From Verrucomicrobiota bacterium (GTDB lineage: Bacteria > Chlamydiota > Chlamydiia > Chlamydiales > Rhabdochlamydiaceae): a stretch of 64,000 bases of DNA. Both the position numbers and the translations under genes were made by a program. Location of the stretch: positions 248,001-312,000 of the forward strand of contig JAFEGH010000006.1 in the NCBI GenBank assembly GCA_018240065.1. The letters run 5' to 3'. The first letter of the stretch is position 1. Each line of letters starts with the position of its first letter. Positions 8,739-17,503 of this stretch are shown in pieces. A model generated the notes under the pieces. The model made no database searches. It had not been told where the DNA came from and saw only the letters and a program-made list of their open reading frames with translations.

Positions 8739-8862
8739 AGCTCAAGAATACCCCTTCCACTCTTAAAAAGAAATCGAGGTTTCTTTTATGACTTCCTAAA
8801 TTTAAAGAAAAGTTCTTTGCTCTCGTAGAGGAATTTTGACACTGGCGCTGGAGATAAAAAAT

Positions 8863-9729
8863 TTACTTCACTCTTCGCTGGTAGCTAAGCAGTGTGTTAG
8901 AGAGCAAAATGGCAATCGTCATGGGCCCTACCCCGCCGGGGACAGGAGTGATGCGGGAGCATTTCGGGGCGACAGAATCAAAATCGACGTCCCCCACGAT
9001 CTTCTCGCTCCCATCGGAGAGCTTGATCCGGTTGATGCCGACGTCGACCACAGCGGCGCCTTCTCTGACCATGTCGCTGTTAATGAATTGGGGCACACCC
9101 ATGGCGGCCACAAGAATATCTGCAGACCTGCAGATCTCTTTCAGATTTTCAGTCTGTGAATGCGCGACGGTGACGGTCGCATTGCTGTGTGGGGATTTTT
9201 GCATCAGGATCGCCGCCAGAGGTTTGCCTACGATGTTGCTTCTGCCTACGATGACAACGTGCTTGCCGAACACGGGGACCTGCGCATGGGTCAGCAGGAT
9301 CTGGATCCCATGGGGAGTGCAGGGGAGGAAGCCGTCGCCCTCGCCGATCAGCATCTTGCCGACATTGAGGGGATGAAAGCCATCGACATCTTTTTCTGGA
9401 TCGACAGCGCTGACGATGTTCAGCGTATTGATGTGCCAGGGCAGAGGAAGCTGGATAAGAATGCCGTCGATCGCTGGGTTTTTATTGAGCTTTTCGATTT
9501 CTTTGAGCAGTTGTCCTTCTGTGATCGTCTCAGGAAATTCACAATCGAAAGAAAGGATCCCGACTTCCTGACAGCGCCGTTTTTTCATGCGGATATAGGT
9601 CTGCGAAGCAGGATTGGAGCCGACGAGAACAAACGCAAGGCCCGGCTTCCGATGGGAGAGATGGGAGATGGCCAGCCCGATCTTGTCCTGGATCTGTTTG
9701 GCGATTGTATTTCCGTCGATCAAATTCAT
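8863..9729 (-). CDS. folD: Methylenetetrahydrofolate dehydrogenase/cyclohydrolase FolD
   Basis: FolD is a bifunctional cytosolic enzyme converting 5,10-methylene-THF to 10-formyl-THF in one-carbon metabolism. The protein of 288 aa is the usual size. SQTYIRMKKRRCQEVGI contains the catalytic Tyr and Lys (YxxxK), GILIQLPLP and DVDGFHPLNVG are the first FolD signature, VVIVGRSNIVGKPLA is the NADP-binding segment, and PGGVGPMTIA is the second signature near the C terminus. It ends 124 nt before the HAD gene and begins 11 nt after suhB on the same strand, so suhB and folD form a transcription unit. Confidence 0.97.
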   Translation of the reverse strand: MNLIDGNTIAKQIQDKIGLAISHLSHRKPGLAFVLVGSNPASQTYIRMKKRRCQEVGILSFDCEFPETITEGQLLKEIEKLNKNPAIDGILIQLPLPWHINTLNIVSAVDPEKDVDGFHPLNVGKMLIGEGDGFLPCTPHGIQILLTHAQVPVFGKHVVIVGRSNIVGKPLAAILMQKSPHSNATVTVAHSQTENLKEICRSADILVAAMGVPQFINSDMVREGAAVVDVGINRIKLSDGSEKIVGDVDFDSVAPKCSRITPVPGGVGPMTIAILLSNTLLSYQRRVK

Positions 9730-9740
9730 CCTGTTACCTT

Positions 9741-10532
9741 CTATTTCAAATGCTCGAGCATGGATTTGTGCAACAGCCCGTTTGTCGCGAGCATAGTCTC
9801 ATAACCAAAAATTTTGTGGGGAGATCCATCCCAGTGGCTCACTTTTCCTCCGGCTTCTTCGACCAGGAGTTTTCCTGCGGCCATATCCCAGGGATGCAGC
9901 CCGACCTCCCAGAACGCGTCGCATCTTCCGGCGGCAACGTAAGACATGTCGATGGCAGCTGATCCCAAACGGCGGATAGGAACCCCTTTGAGCTGCATTT
10001 GCGCAAACTTCTCAACGCAGTGGAGAGGATCCTTGTCGACGTTGTAGGGGAATCCTGTCGACATAAGGGAGCTTTCGAATGAGTCGACCTTCGAAACAAA
10101 AATCTGCTTTCCATTCAGATATGCGCCTTTGCCTTTTTCAGCAGTGAACAGCTCCTGGGTCATTGGCTGGTAAACGACTCCGCTGACGACGGTCCCGTCG
10201 ATCGCAGCCGCAATACTGACGCTGAAAACTGGAAGGCCATGCGCGAAATTGACTGTGCCGTCCAATGGATCGATGATCCAGATAACCGAACTCTTCCCAT
10301 TTTGAGTCTCTCCGCTCTCCTCAGCGAGGATTGCGTGATCGGGAAAATGTCTGAGAATCGTCGAGATGATGCAGGCTTCCGATGATTTGTCATACTCGGT
10401 GACGAGGTTTTGCTTACCTTCTTTGGAGTCGATTTTAAAGTCGGTGCCGAATCCAGAGCGCAGCAAGGCTCCGGCTTGCATGGCTGACTGGATCGCAACA
10501 AAGGTTAGTTCCGAGGGGGAGGCTGTTGGCAT
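9741..10532 (-). CDS. Inositol monophosphatase family protein (SuhB type)
   Basis: The protein of 263 aa carries the full Mg-dependent phosphatase signature: ILAEESGE (metal-binding Glu), WIIDPLDGTVNFAHGLP (the DPLDGT motif) and LHPWDMAAGKLLVEEAGG (the WDxAAG motif). Members dephosphorylate inositol-1-phosphate, and SuhB also acts in rRNA transcription antitermination. Which role holds here is unknown. A promoter with 18-nt spacing lies directly upstream, leaving a short leader of about 15 nt. Confidence 0.92.
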   Translation of the reverse strand: MPTASPSELTFVAIQSAMQAGALLRSGFGTDFKIDSKEGKQNLVTEYDKSSEACIISTILRHFPDHAILAEESGETQNGKSSVIWIIDPLDGTVNFAHGLPVFSVSIAAAIDGTVVSGVVYQPMTQELFTAEKGKGAYLNGKQIFVSKVDSFESSLMSTGFPYNVDKDPLHCVEKFAQMQLKGVPIRRLGSAAIDMSYVAAGRCDAFWEVGLHPWDMAAGKLLVEEAGGKVSHWDGSPHKIFGYETMLATNGLLHKSMLEHLK

Positions 10533-10553
10533 AGAACCCTATTTTTAATTTGG

Positions 10554-10583
10554 ATTGTAACTGAAATTCAGGGTGATATGCAA
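10554..10583 (-). promoter_or_regulatory. Sigma70-type promoter of the suhB-folD unit
   Basis: On the minus strand the -35 is TTGCAT (10583-10578), the spacer is 18 nt, and the -10 is TACAAT (10559-10554). The predicted start is near 10547, about 15 nt before the suhB ATG. Confidence 0.55.
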
Positions 10584-10696
10584 GAAGCTTGAAATACCCC
10601 CAATCAAATTCAAAACACAGGTTTTGGACAAGGTGAAATCGGGTGGGATTCAATGCTCCCAGGAAGCGGCGAAAACCGAGCCTTGATGACGCTGAT

Positions 10697-11260
10697 TTAA
10701 GTGTCGCTTTCCTGATTCTCTGCTCCTCGAAAACGGACGCCTCGCAACACTTTTGTGCAGAATGCGCGCCATCCGATCTTTTTAACATGCAGAAAGAACA
10801 TGATCGGACAACTGAACCAAAGAAATGCGTATAGGGCGTCGACAACTGGCATGATGGCTAGATCTGTGATGAGGAGCTTGCCTGAAAGAGGCAGGGTGCG
10901 GTCAAAAACCGAGATCAATACCAGCTGCAGCACTGTCGAAACGACGCTGATAAGAAGGGTAAAGAGAGAGAGGGCGAGCGGCTTATCTTCAAAGAAGTGG
11001 CGTTTTTGCTTATAAAGCAAAAGAGTCGTCAGACAGTAGTTGAGTGCGTGCAACCCTAAGCGGAACTCCGAGCTGAGTAAATCCAGTCCAAGGCCGCATA
11101 GCGACCCGATCCAGAGGGAAGTCTGGAAGCTTTTCCTGTTGTAGAGGAGGGCGAGGAATGGAGCAAAAGCAAGTAATTTGATGTGGGGGATGATGGCGGT
11201 GCCGAAGAGCGCGACAAAAAGGGCCAGAGAAAAGGGGAAGAGCAAGGGGATTTGTCGCAT
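10697..11260 (-). CDS. MreD-like membrane protein
   Basis: The protein of 187 aa is almost all hydrophobic, with five to six membrane segments. The stretch GLGLDLLSSEFRLGLHALNY resembles the family core of MreD (a G-x-x-x-DLLSG-x-x-x-G-L-x-A pattern), the rod-shape membrane partner of MreC. Chlamydiae use MreB for division, so an MreD-like protein is plausible. A basic cytoplasmic tail (KVLRGVRFRG) ends the protein. It starts 3 nt after the stop of the sugar transferase gene, so the two share a transcript. Assignment rests on topology and one motif. Confidence 0.6.
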   Translation of the reverse strand: MRQIPLLFPFSLALFVALFGTAIIPHIKLLAFAPFLALLYNRKSFQTSLWIGSLCGLGLDLLSSEFRLGLHALNYCLTTLLLYKQKRHFFEDKPLALSLFTLLISVVSTVLQLVLISVFDRTLPLSGKLLITDLAIMPVVDALYAFLWFSCPIMFFLHVKKIGWRAFCTKVLRGVRFRGAENQESDT

Positions 11261-11263
11261 TTG

Positions 11264-11962
11264 TTAGAAAGCGCCTTTGCGGAATACCAGAGTGGGGATT
11301 GTTTTAGCGATCAGGTTCAGATCGAACAAAAAGGAACGTTTGTCAACATAGTCCACTTCGAGCTTCACCCTCTCTTCAAAAGTGAGAAAGCTTCGTCCCG
11401 ACGTCTGCCATATGCCCGTCAGGCCGGGTCGCATCGAGAACATCTTTTCCATTTGCTGGCCTAGGATTTTGCGGATGACGTCGGCTTCACGGGGAAGGTA
11501 GGGGCGGGGTCCGACGATGCTCAAATCACCGATCAGCACATTCCAAAACTGTGGGAGTTCGTCGAGGGAGGTTTTTCGTAAAAAACTTCCAATCCGCGTT
11601 AAGCGAGGGTCGTTTTTCAGCTTGAAGTACTTCTGCCATTCTTTTTTGAGGGCAGGATTGCTGCTGAGCATCACTTCCAGTCTCTGGTCGGCGTCCCGGT
11701 GCATCGAACGGAATTTCCAGAATTTAAAGAGTCGGCCTTTGCGCCCGATCCGCAAGCTGCAATAAAAGACAGGTCCCGGAGAGCTCAGCTTGACCAGAAG
11801 CGCGATGACGGCAAAGACAGGAAGTCCTAGGACCAGAGCAGTCATACTGAAGAGGATGTCAAATCCTCTCTTAAGTGCGTTATGGACGATAATCTGTTCA
11901 TCAATTTCCAGTTGGAATGAGGCGGGAAGTGCTGTTTCCGAGGAAAGCTCATTCAACGTCAT
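11264..11962 (-). CDS. Bacterial sugar transferase (undecaprenyl-phosphate glycosyl-1-phosphate transferase type)
   Basis: The protein of 232 aa has one hydrophobic segment near residues 35-60 (ILFSMTALVLGLPVFAVIALL) followed by the conserved catalytic domain: KLSSPGPVFY, RIGRKGRLFKFWKFRSM, RLTRIGSFLRKTSLDELPQF and VGPRPYLP. These match WbaP/ExoY-type enzymes that move a sugar-1-phosphate from UDP-sugar onto undecaprenyl phosphate at the inner membrane, starting a surface glycan. The short N terminus is the minimal catalytic form. The UDP-glucose dehydrogenase 4 kb away could supply substrate to the same pathway, but that link is inferred. Confidence 0.92.
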   Translation of the reverse strand: MTLNELSSETALPASFQLEIDEQIIVHNALKRGFDILFSMTALVLGLPVFAVIALLVKLSSPGPVFYCSLRIGRKGRLFKFWKFRSMHRDADQRLEVMLSSNPALKKEWQKYFKLKNDPRLTRIGSFLRKTSLDELPQFWNVLIGDLSIVGPRPYLPREADVIRKILGQQMEKMFSMRPGLTGIWQTSGRSFLTFEERVKLEVDYVDKRSFLFDLNLIAKTIPTLVFRKGAF

Positions 11963-12186
11963 GTCCGGCTCCCTAGATTTAATCTGAATGTTAGCATCAA
12001 GGACTTTATTTTTAAAATTTTTAACCAGAATTCACTTTTTGTCAAATAACTATCTATTCAGGCGATTTTTAGGGTGTCAATTTTTTAATTATTGTTTTGA
12101 TTTAAAATTTATCAACACTTTCCTTCGTGTGGATCTTAATTTTTCTCCTCTCTATGATTTTCCCTATAATTTTTTTTGAGGCTGCA

Positions 12187-13551
12187 ATGAGCGTCCGTTC
12201 TACAACTGGAAATGGAGGAAATTTCGTGCAAATTCCTCCAGTAGGTAAACCTTCTTCTGCTCTTAAGATTGAGGAAGAAGAAAATAAGGGGGTGATCTCT
12301 GGCAATGTCGGCAAAACCAGATCCCAAGTGTACCTTCCTCATCCTAAAGTTTCTCATCAGCAATTTAACGATCGCTTTATCCCGTCAAGGTCGGCTATGA
12401 CGACAGCCGGCAGCGGTGTTTATGGCGCTGCATCTGAACTGAGGTCGCCTCAGAACGATTTCGACATGGAGGTCCTTGACGCTCTTTCCCTTCAGTTTTC
12501 CAGGACGGTCATGTTAACTTCAAAGCCCAAAACCTATAAAGTCCCTGCTAAGCCTGAGGTTAGATGGAAATTTCCTGCAAATCCAGAAAGGGTTTTGGAT
12601 GCTCCTGACTTAAATCCAGATTTTTACTACAACGAGATGGATTGGGGTCCTGAATCATTGATTGGATTGAATTTAGGCAAGGCTGCTTATGTTTGGAATA
12701 AAGTCACTGGCCAAGCAACCGAAGCTGGAACTCATGAGAATATGCTCACTTCTATTCGATGGAATCCATTAAACCCTATTTTTGCTGTCGGGGATGAAGG
12801 GGCGACACTCACGTTGACAGATGCCGTTGCCCAGAAAAAACTGCTGAGTTTTTCAAGCGACAATGGCTCCTCGATCTTAAGCATTGCCTGGCGTACTCCA
12901 AATGAGCTGACATTGGGCGCCGAAAACGGCGGGATATACCATTGCGATATCCGAATGCCTAAAATGGGGTCGAGGGTTCAAACTTCTCTTAACAACAAGA
13001 TCCCCTCAGTAGAATGGAATAGCAAAGATATTTCTATGCTTGCTGCTGGAAGCAATGACAGGTATGTGCGCATTTTCGACCTGCGCCGATTTACTCAGCC
13101 CTCTTTCAGTTATACTCACGACGCCGCCATCAAAGCCCTCAAATGGGTTCCCGATGAGCCGGCGCTATTGCTCAGCGGAGGAGGGGAACTTGATAGGCGC
13201 ATTCAGCTGATGGATGTCGGCCAGCAAAAACTGCTTTCCAAGCAAGAGGTCGGAGCACAGGTCTGTTCTGCGGTATTTATGGACAAGCGCTATTTCGTGT
13301 TGGGTTTAGGCCCCTCGCAAGATGCCAACGTGCAATGTTGGCGCTATGTGCCCAATTCTAAAAAGTTGGAGAAATTCGCAGACGTGTTTAAAGACCCGGG
13401 TCGGATTTTAAATCTTGCCAAGGATCTCAACGGTTCAGAGTTTTGCGCTCTTTCTTCAGCGGAATCAATCACCTTCTTTCTTCCGATAACCAAAGCGAAA
13501 ACTAAAAGTGAAAAAGCGAAGAGCTCGCTTCACATAGACACGCTTCATTGA
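12187..13551 (+). CDS. Cdc20/Cdh1-like WD40 protein, copy A
   Basis: The 454-aa protein resembles eukaryotic activators of the anaphase-promoting complex. A disordered N-terminal tail carries a perfect C-box, DRFIPSR, at residues 62-68. Residues 134-153 read ERVLDAPDLNPDFYYNEMDW, matching the conserved entry to the Cdc20/Cdh1 propeller (KVLDAPELQDDFYLNLVDW in human Cdh1, from memory). A WD40 propeller follows (about 145-440) with ILSIAWRTPNELTLGAENGG, LAAGSNDRYVRIFD, SYTHDAAIKALKW and LLLSGGGELDRRIQLMD, in the order found in Cdh1. The end, SSLHIDTLH, lacks the Ile-Arg tail. I chose the ATG at 12187, not the longer frame from 12127, because it has GAGG upstream and matches the start of copy B. 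A TATAAT lies at 12165-12170. It was probably acquired from a eukaryote and is a candidate secreted effector. Confidence 0.85.
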   Translation: MSVRSTTGNGGNFVQIPPVGKPSSALKIEEEENKGVISGNVGKTRSQVYLPHPKVSHQQFNDRFIPSRSAMTTAGSGVYGAASELRSPQNDFDMEVLDALSLQFSRTVMLTSKPKTYKVPAKPEVRWKFPANPERVLDAPDLNPDFYYNEMDWGPESLIGLNLGKAAYVWNKVTGQATEAGTHENMLTSIRWNPLNPIFAVGDEGATLTLTDAVAQKKLLSFSSDNGSSILSIAWRTPNELTLGAENGGIYHCDIRMPKMGSRVQTSLNNKIPSVEWNSKDISMLAAGSNDRYVRIFDLRRFTQPSFSYTHDAAIKALKWVPDEPALLLSGGGELDRRIQLMDVGQQKLLSKQEVGAQVCSAVFMDKRYFVLGLGPSQDANVQCWRYVPNSKKLEKFADVFKDPGRILNLAKDLNGSEFCALSSAESITFFLPITKAKTKSEKAKSSLHIDTLH

Positions 13552-13606
13552 TTTTAACTTGTTTTCATTGCAATGATATATGCACTAAATTAATTGCGAG
13601 GTTCCC

Positions 13607-14950
13607 ATGAGCGTCCGTCCCAATAGCGATTCCAGTCGAGGCCGCTTCGATCCAACTCACTACTCTCTCATGGAACCTTCCCATTCCGACTCTGATCATT
13701 TAAAGGAATGGCGGAAATCGGATAGTAGGAAGAGGGAGCTGCATACGGCGGATCGCTTCATCCCTTCACGGTGCGCTATGGAAATGGCAGGGAGCGGAAC
13801 TTTTGGAGCGACTTATTCCATGAAGCCTCCTGAGACTCTGTATGAAAAATGGCTTGCTGAAGCTCTTTTCCCCTACTACACACCACGCACACTCTTGTAC
13901 GCAGCCCCTCACCGGTACACCTTTGCTGCTAAAGCTGAGATGGTAAAATGGAGCTTTCCCAGACACAAGGAACGAGTATTAGACGCTCCAAATGTCTGTG
14001 ATGATTTTTATAGGCGCAATCTCGACTGGGGACCCGAATCGTTGGTCGGCGTCAATTTAGGCAATGCCAGTTATATCCGTAACAATATCAGCGGGGTTAT
14101 CAGCCAATGTCCCGCTCAGCCGGTAGATCTCTGTTCCATCAAGTGGAACCCGGTGACCGCAGAATTTGCTTCCGGAGATGAAAATTCGACGTTGATTCTG
14201 ACGGATGCTATCGCTATGGCTCGCATTCAGCAGTGTTCCAACGTCGATGGAACCTCGGTCTTAAGTATTGGATGGCGCACTCCAACTGAACTCACTGTGG
14301 GAACCGATAGCGGTGGGATTCATCATTTCGATACCCGAATCCGACGCAGAGTCTGGACCTTCCAAACTTCTATTAACGCAAAAAACTCCGCTATTGAATG
14401 GAACAGGGATGGATCCCTTTTTGCAACAGGGGCTAATGACAATGTTGTGCGTATTTACGATGTTCGCAATACCGAAGCGCCCAAGCAGTTCAACAGTTAT
14501 TCTCATAATGCTGCAGTGAAAGCTCTTCATTGGATGCCCGGAAATCCTTCTTTATTGCTCAGCGGAGGGGGGACTGCTGATAAGGTTCTCAAGATCATGA
14601 ATGTGGCCTTAGATGAAATGGTTTGTGAAAGAGCGGTCAGGGCCCAGATTTGTTCCGTGTGCTTTCTGGATAATCAGTATTTTGTGCTGGGACTTGGATA
14701 TGGCACCGACACGCCCGTTCAAATCTGGCGCTATGTTCCCACATTGAAAAAGATTGAAAAGGTCGCTGTCATGCCCCATGTTCAAGGACGGGCATTGGAT
14801 GTCGCGAAAGATCCACTCAGCCCGGAATTTTGCGCTCTCTCGACAGATGAAACGCTCAGTTTCTGGCTTCCCAGGATTGCAGAAAAGGAGGAAGATGGAA
14901 AAGGACTCATCCCTGGACTTAGGGATCCTTTAGAAATTTCCCTCCGTTAG
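13607..14950 (+). CDS. Cdc20/Cdh1-like WD40 protein, copy B
   Basis: The 447-aa protein is a tandem paralogue of the gene 55 nt upstream, with the same MSVR start and the same GAGG-ATGAGCGTCCGT start context. The C-box DRFIPSR is at residues 49-55. ERVLDAPNVCDDFYRRNLDW opens the propeller. Later blades read LFATGANDNVVRIYD, SYSHNAAVKALHW, LLLSGGGTADKVLKIMN, VQIWRYVPTLKKIEKVA and ALSTDETLSFW. SGGGTAD(R/K) followed by a W-x-Y-P-like strand is, to my knowledge, particular to Cdc20/Cdh1 among WD40 proteins. The protein ends in Leu-Arg, close to the Ile-Arg tail by which Cdc20 and Cdh1 bind APC/C. No signal peptide is seen, so type III secretion would be the likely export route. The copies differ widely outside the motifs, so the duplication is not recent. 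Confidence 0.85.
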   Translation: MSVRPNSDSSRGRFDPTHYSLMEPSHSDSDHLKEWRKSDSRKRELHTADRFIPSRCAMEMAGSGTFGATYSMKPPETLYEKWLAEALFPYYTPRTLLYAAPHRYTFAAKAEMVKWSFPRHKERVLDAPNVCDDFYRRNLDWGPESLVGVNLGNASYIRNNISGVISQCPAQPVDLCSIKWNPVTAEFASGDENSTLILTDAIAMARIQQCSNVDGTSVLSIGWRTPTELTVGTDSGGIHHFDTRIRRRVWTFQTSINAKNSAIEWNRDGSLFATGANDNVVRIYDVRNTEAPKQFNSYSHNAAVKALHWMPGNPSLLLSGGGTADKVLKIMNVALDEMVCERAVRAQICSVCFLDNQYFVLGLGYGTDTPVQIWRYVPTLKKIEKVAVMPHVQGRALDVAKDPLSPEFCALSTDETLSFWLPRIAEKEEDGKGLIPGLRDPLEISLR

Positions 14951-14958
14951 ATTGAAAC

Positions 14959-15843
14959 CTATTTGCGCCGGTTGACCATCTGGTCGAAAAGCGCTCGGAT
15001 GAGCGGGACAGGGCGCGAGAGGGTATTCAAATTCTCTTCGGCAGCTTGCAGAAGCAATGCCGCTTTTTCTTTCGTATGGTGGATCCCAAGCAAGGGAACA
15101 GCTGTTGCTTTTGATTTGCTATGGTCGGAACCGATCGGCTTGCCTAGCTCTTCTTCCGTGCTGGTATAATCCAAGACATCGTCGATCAGTTGGAAGGCGG
15201 TTCCTATCGCAAGCCCTGTCTTTCGCAGGGAGATAATATCGTCTGGAGGGACATCAGCAATGATCCCGCCAAACTCCAGCGCAGCTGTGATAAGTCCCGC
15301 GGTCTTTCCTAGATGCATCTGTTCCAAAATTTCCCAATCGACAGTTTGTCCAACGCTGAGAAGGTCGATCATCTGGCCGCCGATCATGCCGTGCGCCCCC
15401 GCCCGGGAAGCCAATGTCCGAACGAGGGAGATCTTTTGTTCAGAGCTTAAAGAGGGGGCATCGGAGAGGATCTCGAAGGCGTACGTGAGCAGGTAGTCGC
15501 CGGTGAGCAGGGCGTGCCATTCGGGGACCATCTTGTGCAAAGTGGGCTGGCCTCGGCGCAGATCGTCATCGTCCATGCAGGGCAAATCGTCATGGATCAG
15601 GGAATAGGTGTGGATCATTTCGATGGCGCAGGCAGGAGCAAGTGCTTTTTCCAGGGGGGCACCATAGCTTGCCGCAGTGGCCAGTACAAGCAGGGGACGG
15701 AGTCTTTTCCCGGGGGAAGAAAGGGAATAGCGTGCCGAGGCGAAGAGGGCAGAGTAGGGGAGGTCGGAAGATGAGGAGACGAGCGCGCACAGCTTATCGT
15801 CGATTTTCTGGCGTGCGTCAGTTAAAAATGTCTCTATATCCAT
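14959..15843 (-). CDS. ispA: Polyprenyl diphosphate synthase (farnesyl/geranylgeranyl type)
   Basis: This enzyme condenses isopentenyl diphosphate with allylic diphosphates to make farnesyl- or geranylgeranyl-diphosphate, precursor of undecaprenyl and quinone tails. The protein of 294 aa has the first Asp-rich motif DDLPCMDDDDLRRGQPTLH and the second QLIDDVLDYTSTEEELGKP, plus SPGKRLRPLLVLA near residue 45, all typical of the IspA group with a DDxxxxD first motif. Chain length cannot be read reliably. It lies 102 nt downstream of ugd on the same strand and converges with copy B of the Cdc20-like pair, leaving only 8 nt between the stops. Confidence 0.93.
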   Translation of the reverse strand: MDIETFLTDARQKIDDKLCALVSSSSDLPYSALFASARYSLSSPGKRLRPLLVLATAASYGAPLEKALAPACAIEMIHTYSLIHDDLPCMDDDDLRRGQPTLHKMVPEWHALLTGDYLLTYAFEILSDAPSLSSEQKISLVRTLASRAGAHGMIGGQMIDLLSVGQTVDWEILEQMHLGKTAGLITAALEFGGIIADVPPDDIISLRKTGLAIGTAFQLIDDVLDYTSTEEELGKPIGSDHSKSKATAVPLLGIHHTKEKAALLLQAAEENLNTLSRPVPLIRALFDQMVNRRK

Positions 15844-15945
15844 TCTCAGATTCCCAGCTTACTTTATTGCGAACAAGCTTGCCAAAACTACCCATTTTAT
15901 ACCACAATCGGTCACAGGAGTGAAATTAAATCTTTAATTTCAGGT

Positions 15946-17349
15946 TTATGTCACCTTGGAAATCTCTCTTGGAGCAGGAGTCTTCTTTTGCAGGGAAGCG
16001 GCGATGGCGCCCAAATCAGAGCGCGAGGAGGGAACGCCGATCCCGAAATACTCCATCCCCAGCGTCTGCATTTCCAATAGCTGGTATTGGTTTCTTCCGT
16101 CGAAAAGGACTTTCTGTCTGAGGTGAGGGATAATTTTATGAAAATCGGCGAATCGGAATTGTTTCCATTCCGTGACAAGCGCAATGGCGTCAGAATTCAG
16201 GGCAGCGTCATATTCGTCTTTGCAGAACAGGATCGCGTCACCAAAAATTTTGCGGGTATTTGGCATCGCGACAGGATCGTAAGCGCGGATAATGGCTCCA
16301 TGCTCAAGCAGGTCGCGAATGAGTTCAAGAGAAGGAGCTTCGCGAATATCGTCCGTGTCGGGCTTGAAGGCAAGACCCCAGACCGCGATTGTCTTTCCTT
16401 TTACTCCTCCTTGGGGAGAAAAATAGGAAAGAATTTTGCTGCTTAAGAATTTTTTCTGACGCTGGTTGACCTCTTCGACCGAGTCGAGGATCGACATCTC
16501 GACATCATGGTCTTTGGCAATCGAAGAAAGGGCGCGGATGTCTTTTGGAAAACAGGAACCTCCGTAGCCGGCTCCTGCATAGAGAAACTGATAGCCGATT
16601 CGCTGATCGGAGCCGATGCCGATGCGCACCTGTTTGATGTTGGCACCTGTCTTTTCGCAGAGGTGGGCAAGTTCATTCATAAAGGAGATGCGGAGCGCCA
16701 GCATGGCATTGGCGGCATACTTTGTCATCTCTGCTGACACGGTGTCCATCACGAAAATGCGGTCGTGGTTGATCATAAAGGCAGAATAGAGCTCGCGCAT
16801 GGTTTTAGCCGCCTCAGCGCGATCTACGCCGAGGATAATTCTGTCCGGCTTCATGCAGTCGTTGATCGCACACCCTTCCTTAAGGAACTCCGGATTGGAG
16901 ACGACGTCGAATTCAATAGCAGAGCCGCGTTCGCGGAGGACGGAAGCGATTTGTTCCTGGACTCGGTGCGCAGTGCCGACCGGTACGGTGGACTTGTTGA
17001 CGATGATCTTGTGATCGTCCATGTGGCGGGCGATCTCAGATGCGGCGGAGAGGACATAGGAAAGGTCGCAGGAGCCATCTTGAGAAGAGGGCGTGGGGAC
17101 TGCGATAAAGCAGACGGATGAATGTCTGACTCCTTCGCTATAGTCAGTTGTAAACGAGAGCCTTCCTGCTTCTACGTTCCGCTCGACCAGCTCTTTTAAG
17201 CCAGGTTCATAAATTGGAAGGATCCCACTTTTCAGGTTGGCTATTTTTTGTGCGTCGATGTCGAGAGAGAGGACATGATGGCCCATCTCAGATAAACAAG
17301 CGGCTGTGACCAGGCCGACATAGCCTGTTCCGACCATGAGGATTTTCAT
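15946..17349 (-). CDS. ugd: UDP-glucose 6-dehydrogenase
   Basis: This NAD-dependent enzyme oxidises UDP-glucose to UDP-glucuronate for surface polysaccharide. The 467-aa protein has an N-terminal Rossmann domain (MKILMVGTGYVGLVTAACLS), the catalytic Cys in AGYGGSCFPKDIRAL, the linker helix around residue 210 (SAEMTKYAANAMLALRISF), and the C-terminal domain with WGLAFKPDTDDIREAPS and DGRNQY. This is the canonical layout of the UDP-glucose/GDP-mannose dehydrogenase family. I do not recall it in C. trachomatis, so it is an extra of this lineage. With the sugar transferase 4 kb away, it suggests a glucuronate-containing glycan. Confidence 0.95.
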   Translation of the reverse strand: MKILMVGTGYVGLVTAACLSEMGHHVLSLDIDAQKIANLKSGILPIYEPGLKELVERNVEAGRLSFTTDYSEGVRHSSVCFIAVPTPSSQDGSCDLSYVLSAASEIARHMDDHKIIVNKSTVPVGTAHRVQEQIASVLRERGSAIEFDVVSNPEFLKEGCAINDCMKPDRIILGVDRAEAAKTMRELYSAFMINHDRIFVMDTVSAEMTKYAANAMLALRISFMNELAHLCEKTGANIKQVRIGIGSDQRIGYQFLYAGAGYGGSCFPKDIRALSSIAKDHDVEMSILDSVEEVNQRQKKFLSSKILSYFSPQGGVKGKTIAVWGLAFKPDTDDIREAPSLELIRDLLEHGAIIRAYDPVAMPNTRKIFGDAILFCKDEYDAALNSDAIALVTEWKQFRFADFHKIIPHLRQKVLFDGRNQYQLLEMQTLGMEYFGIGVPSSRSDLGAIAASLQKKTPAPREISKVT

Positions 17350-17503
17350 TTAGCTCCCCTCAAACAAGAGTTGTTTTCAATTTCGTCTCATCTATTCAAG
17401 TTAGCCGTTGTGCTCGCTTGCGACAACCTTCTCTAAAGTTGAGTTCGCGCGGCCTGAAATACTGATTTTCGGGTCACGTTCGGTGTAAGAGGATATTATC
17501 CGC

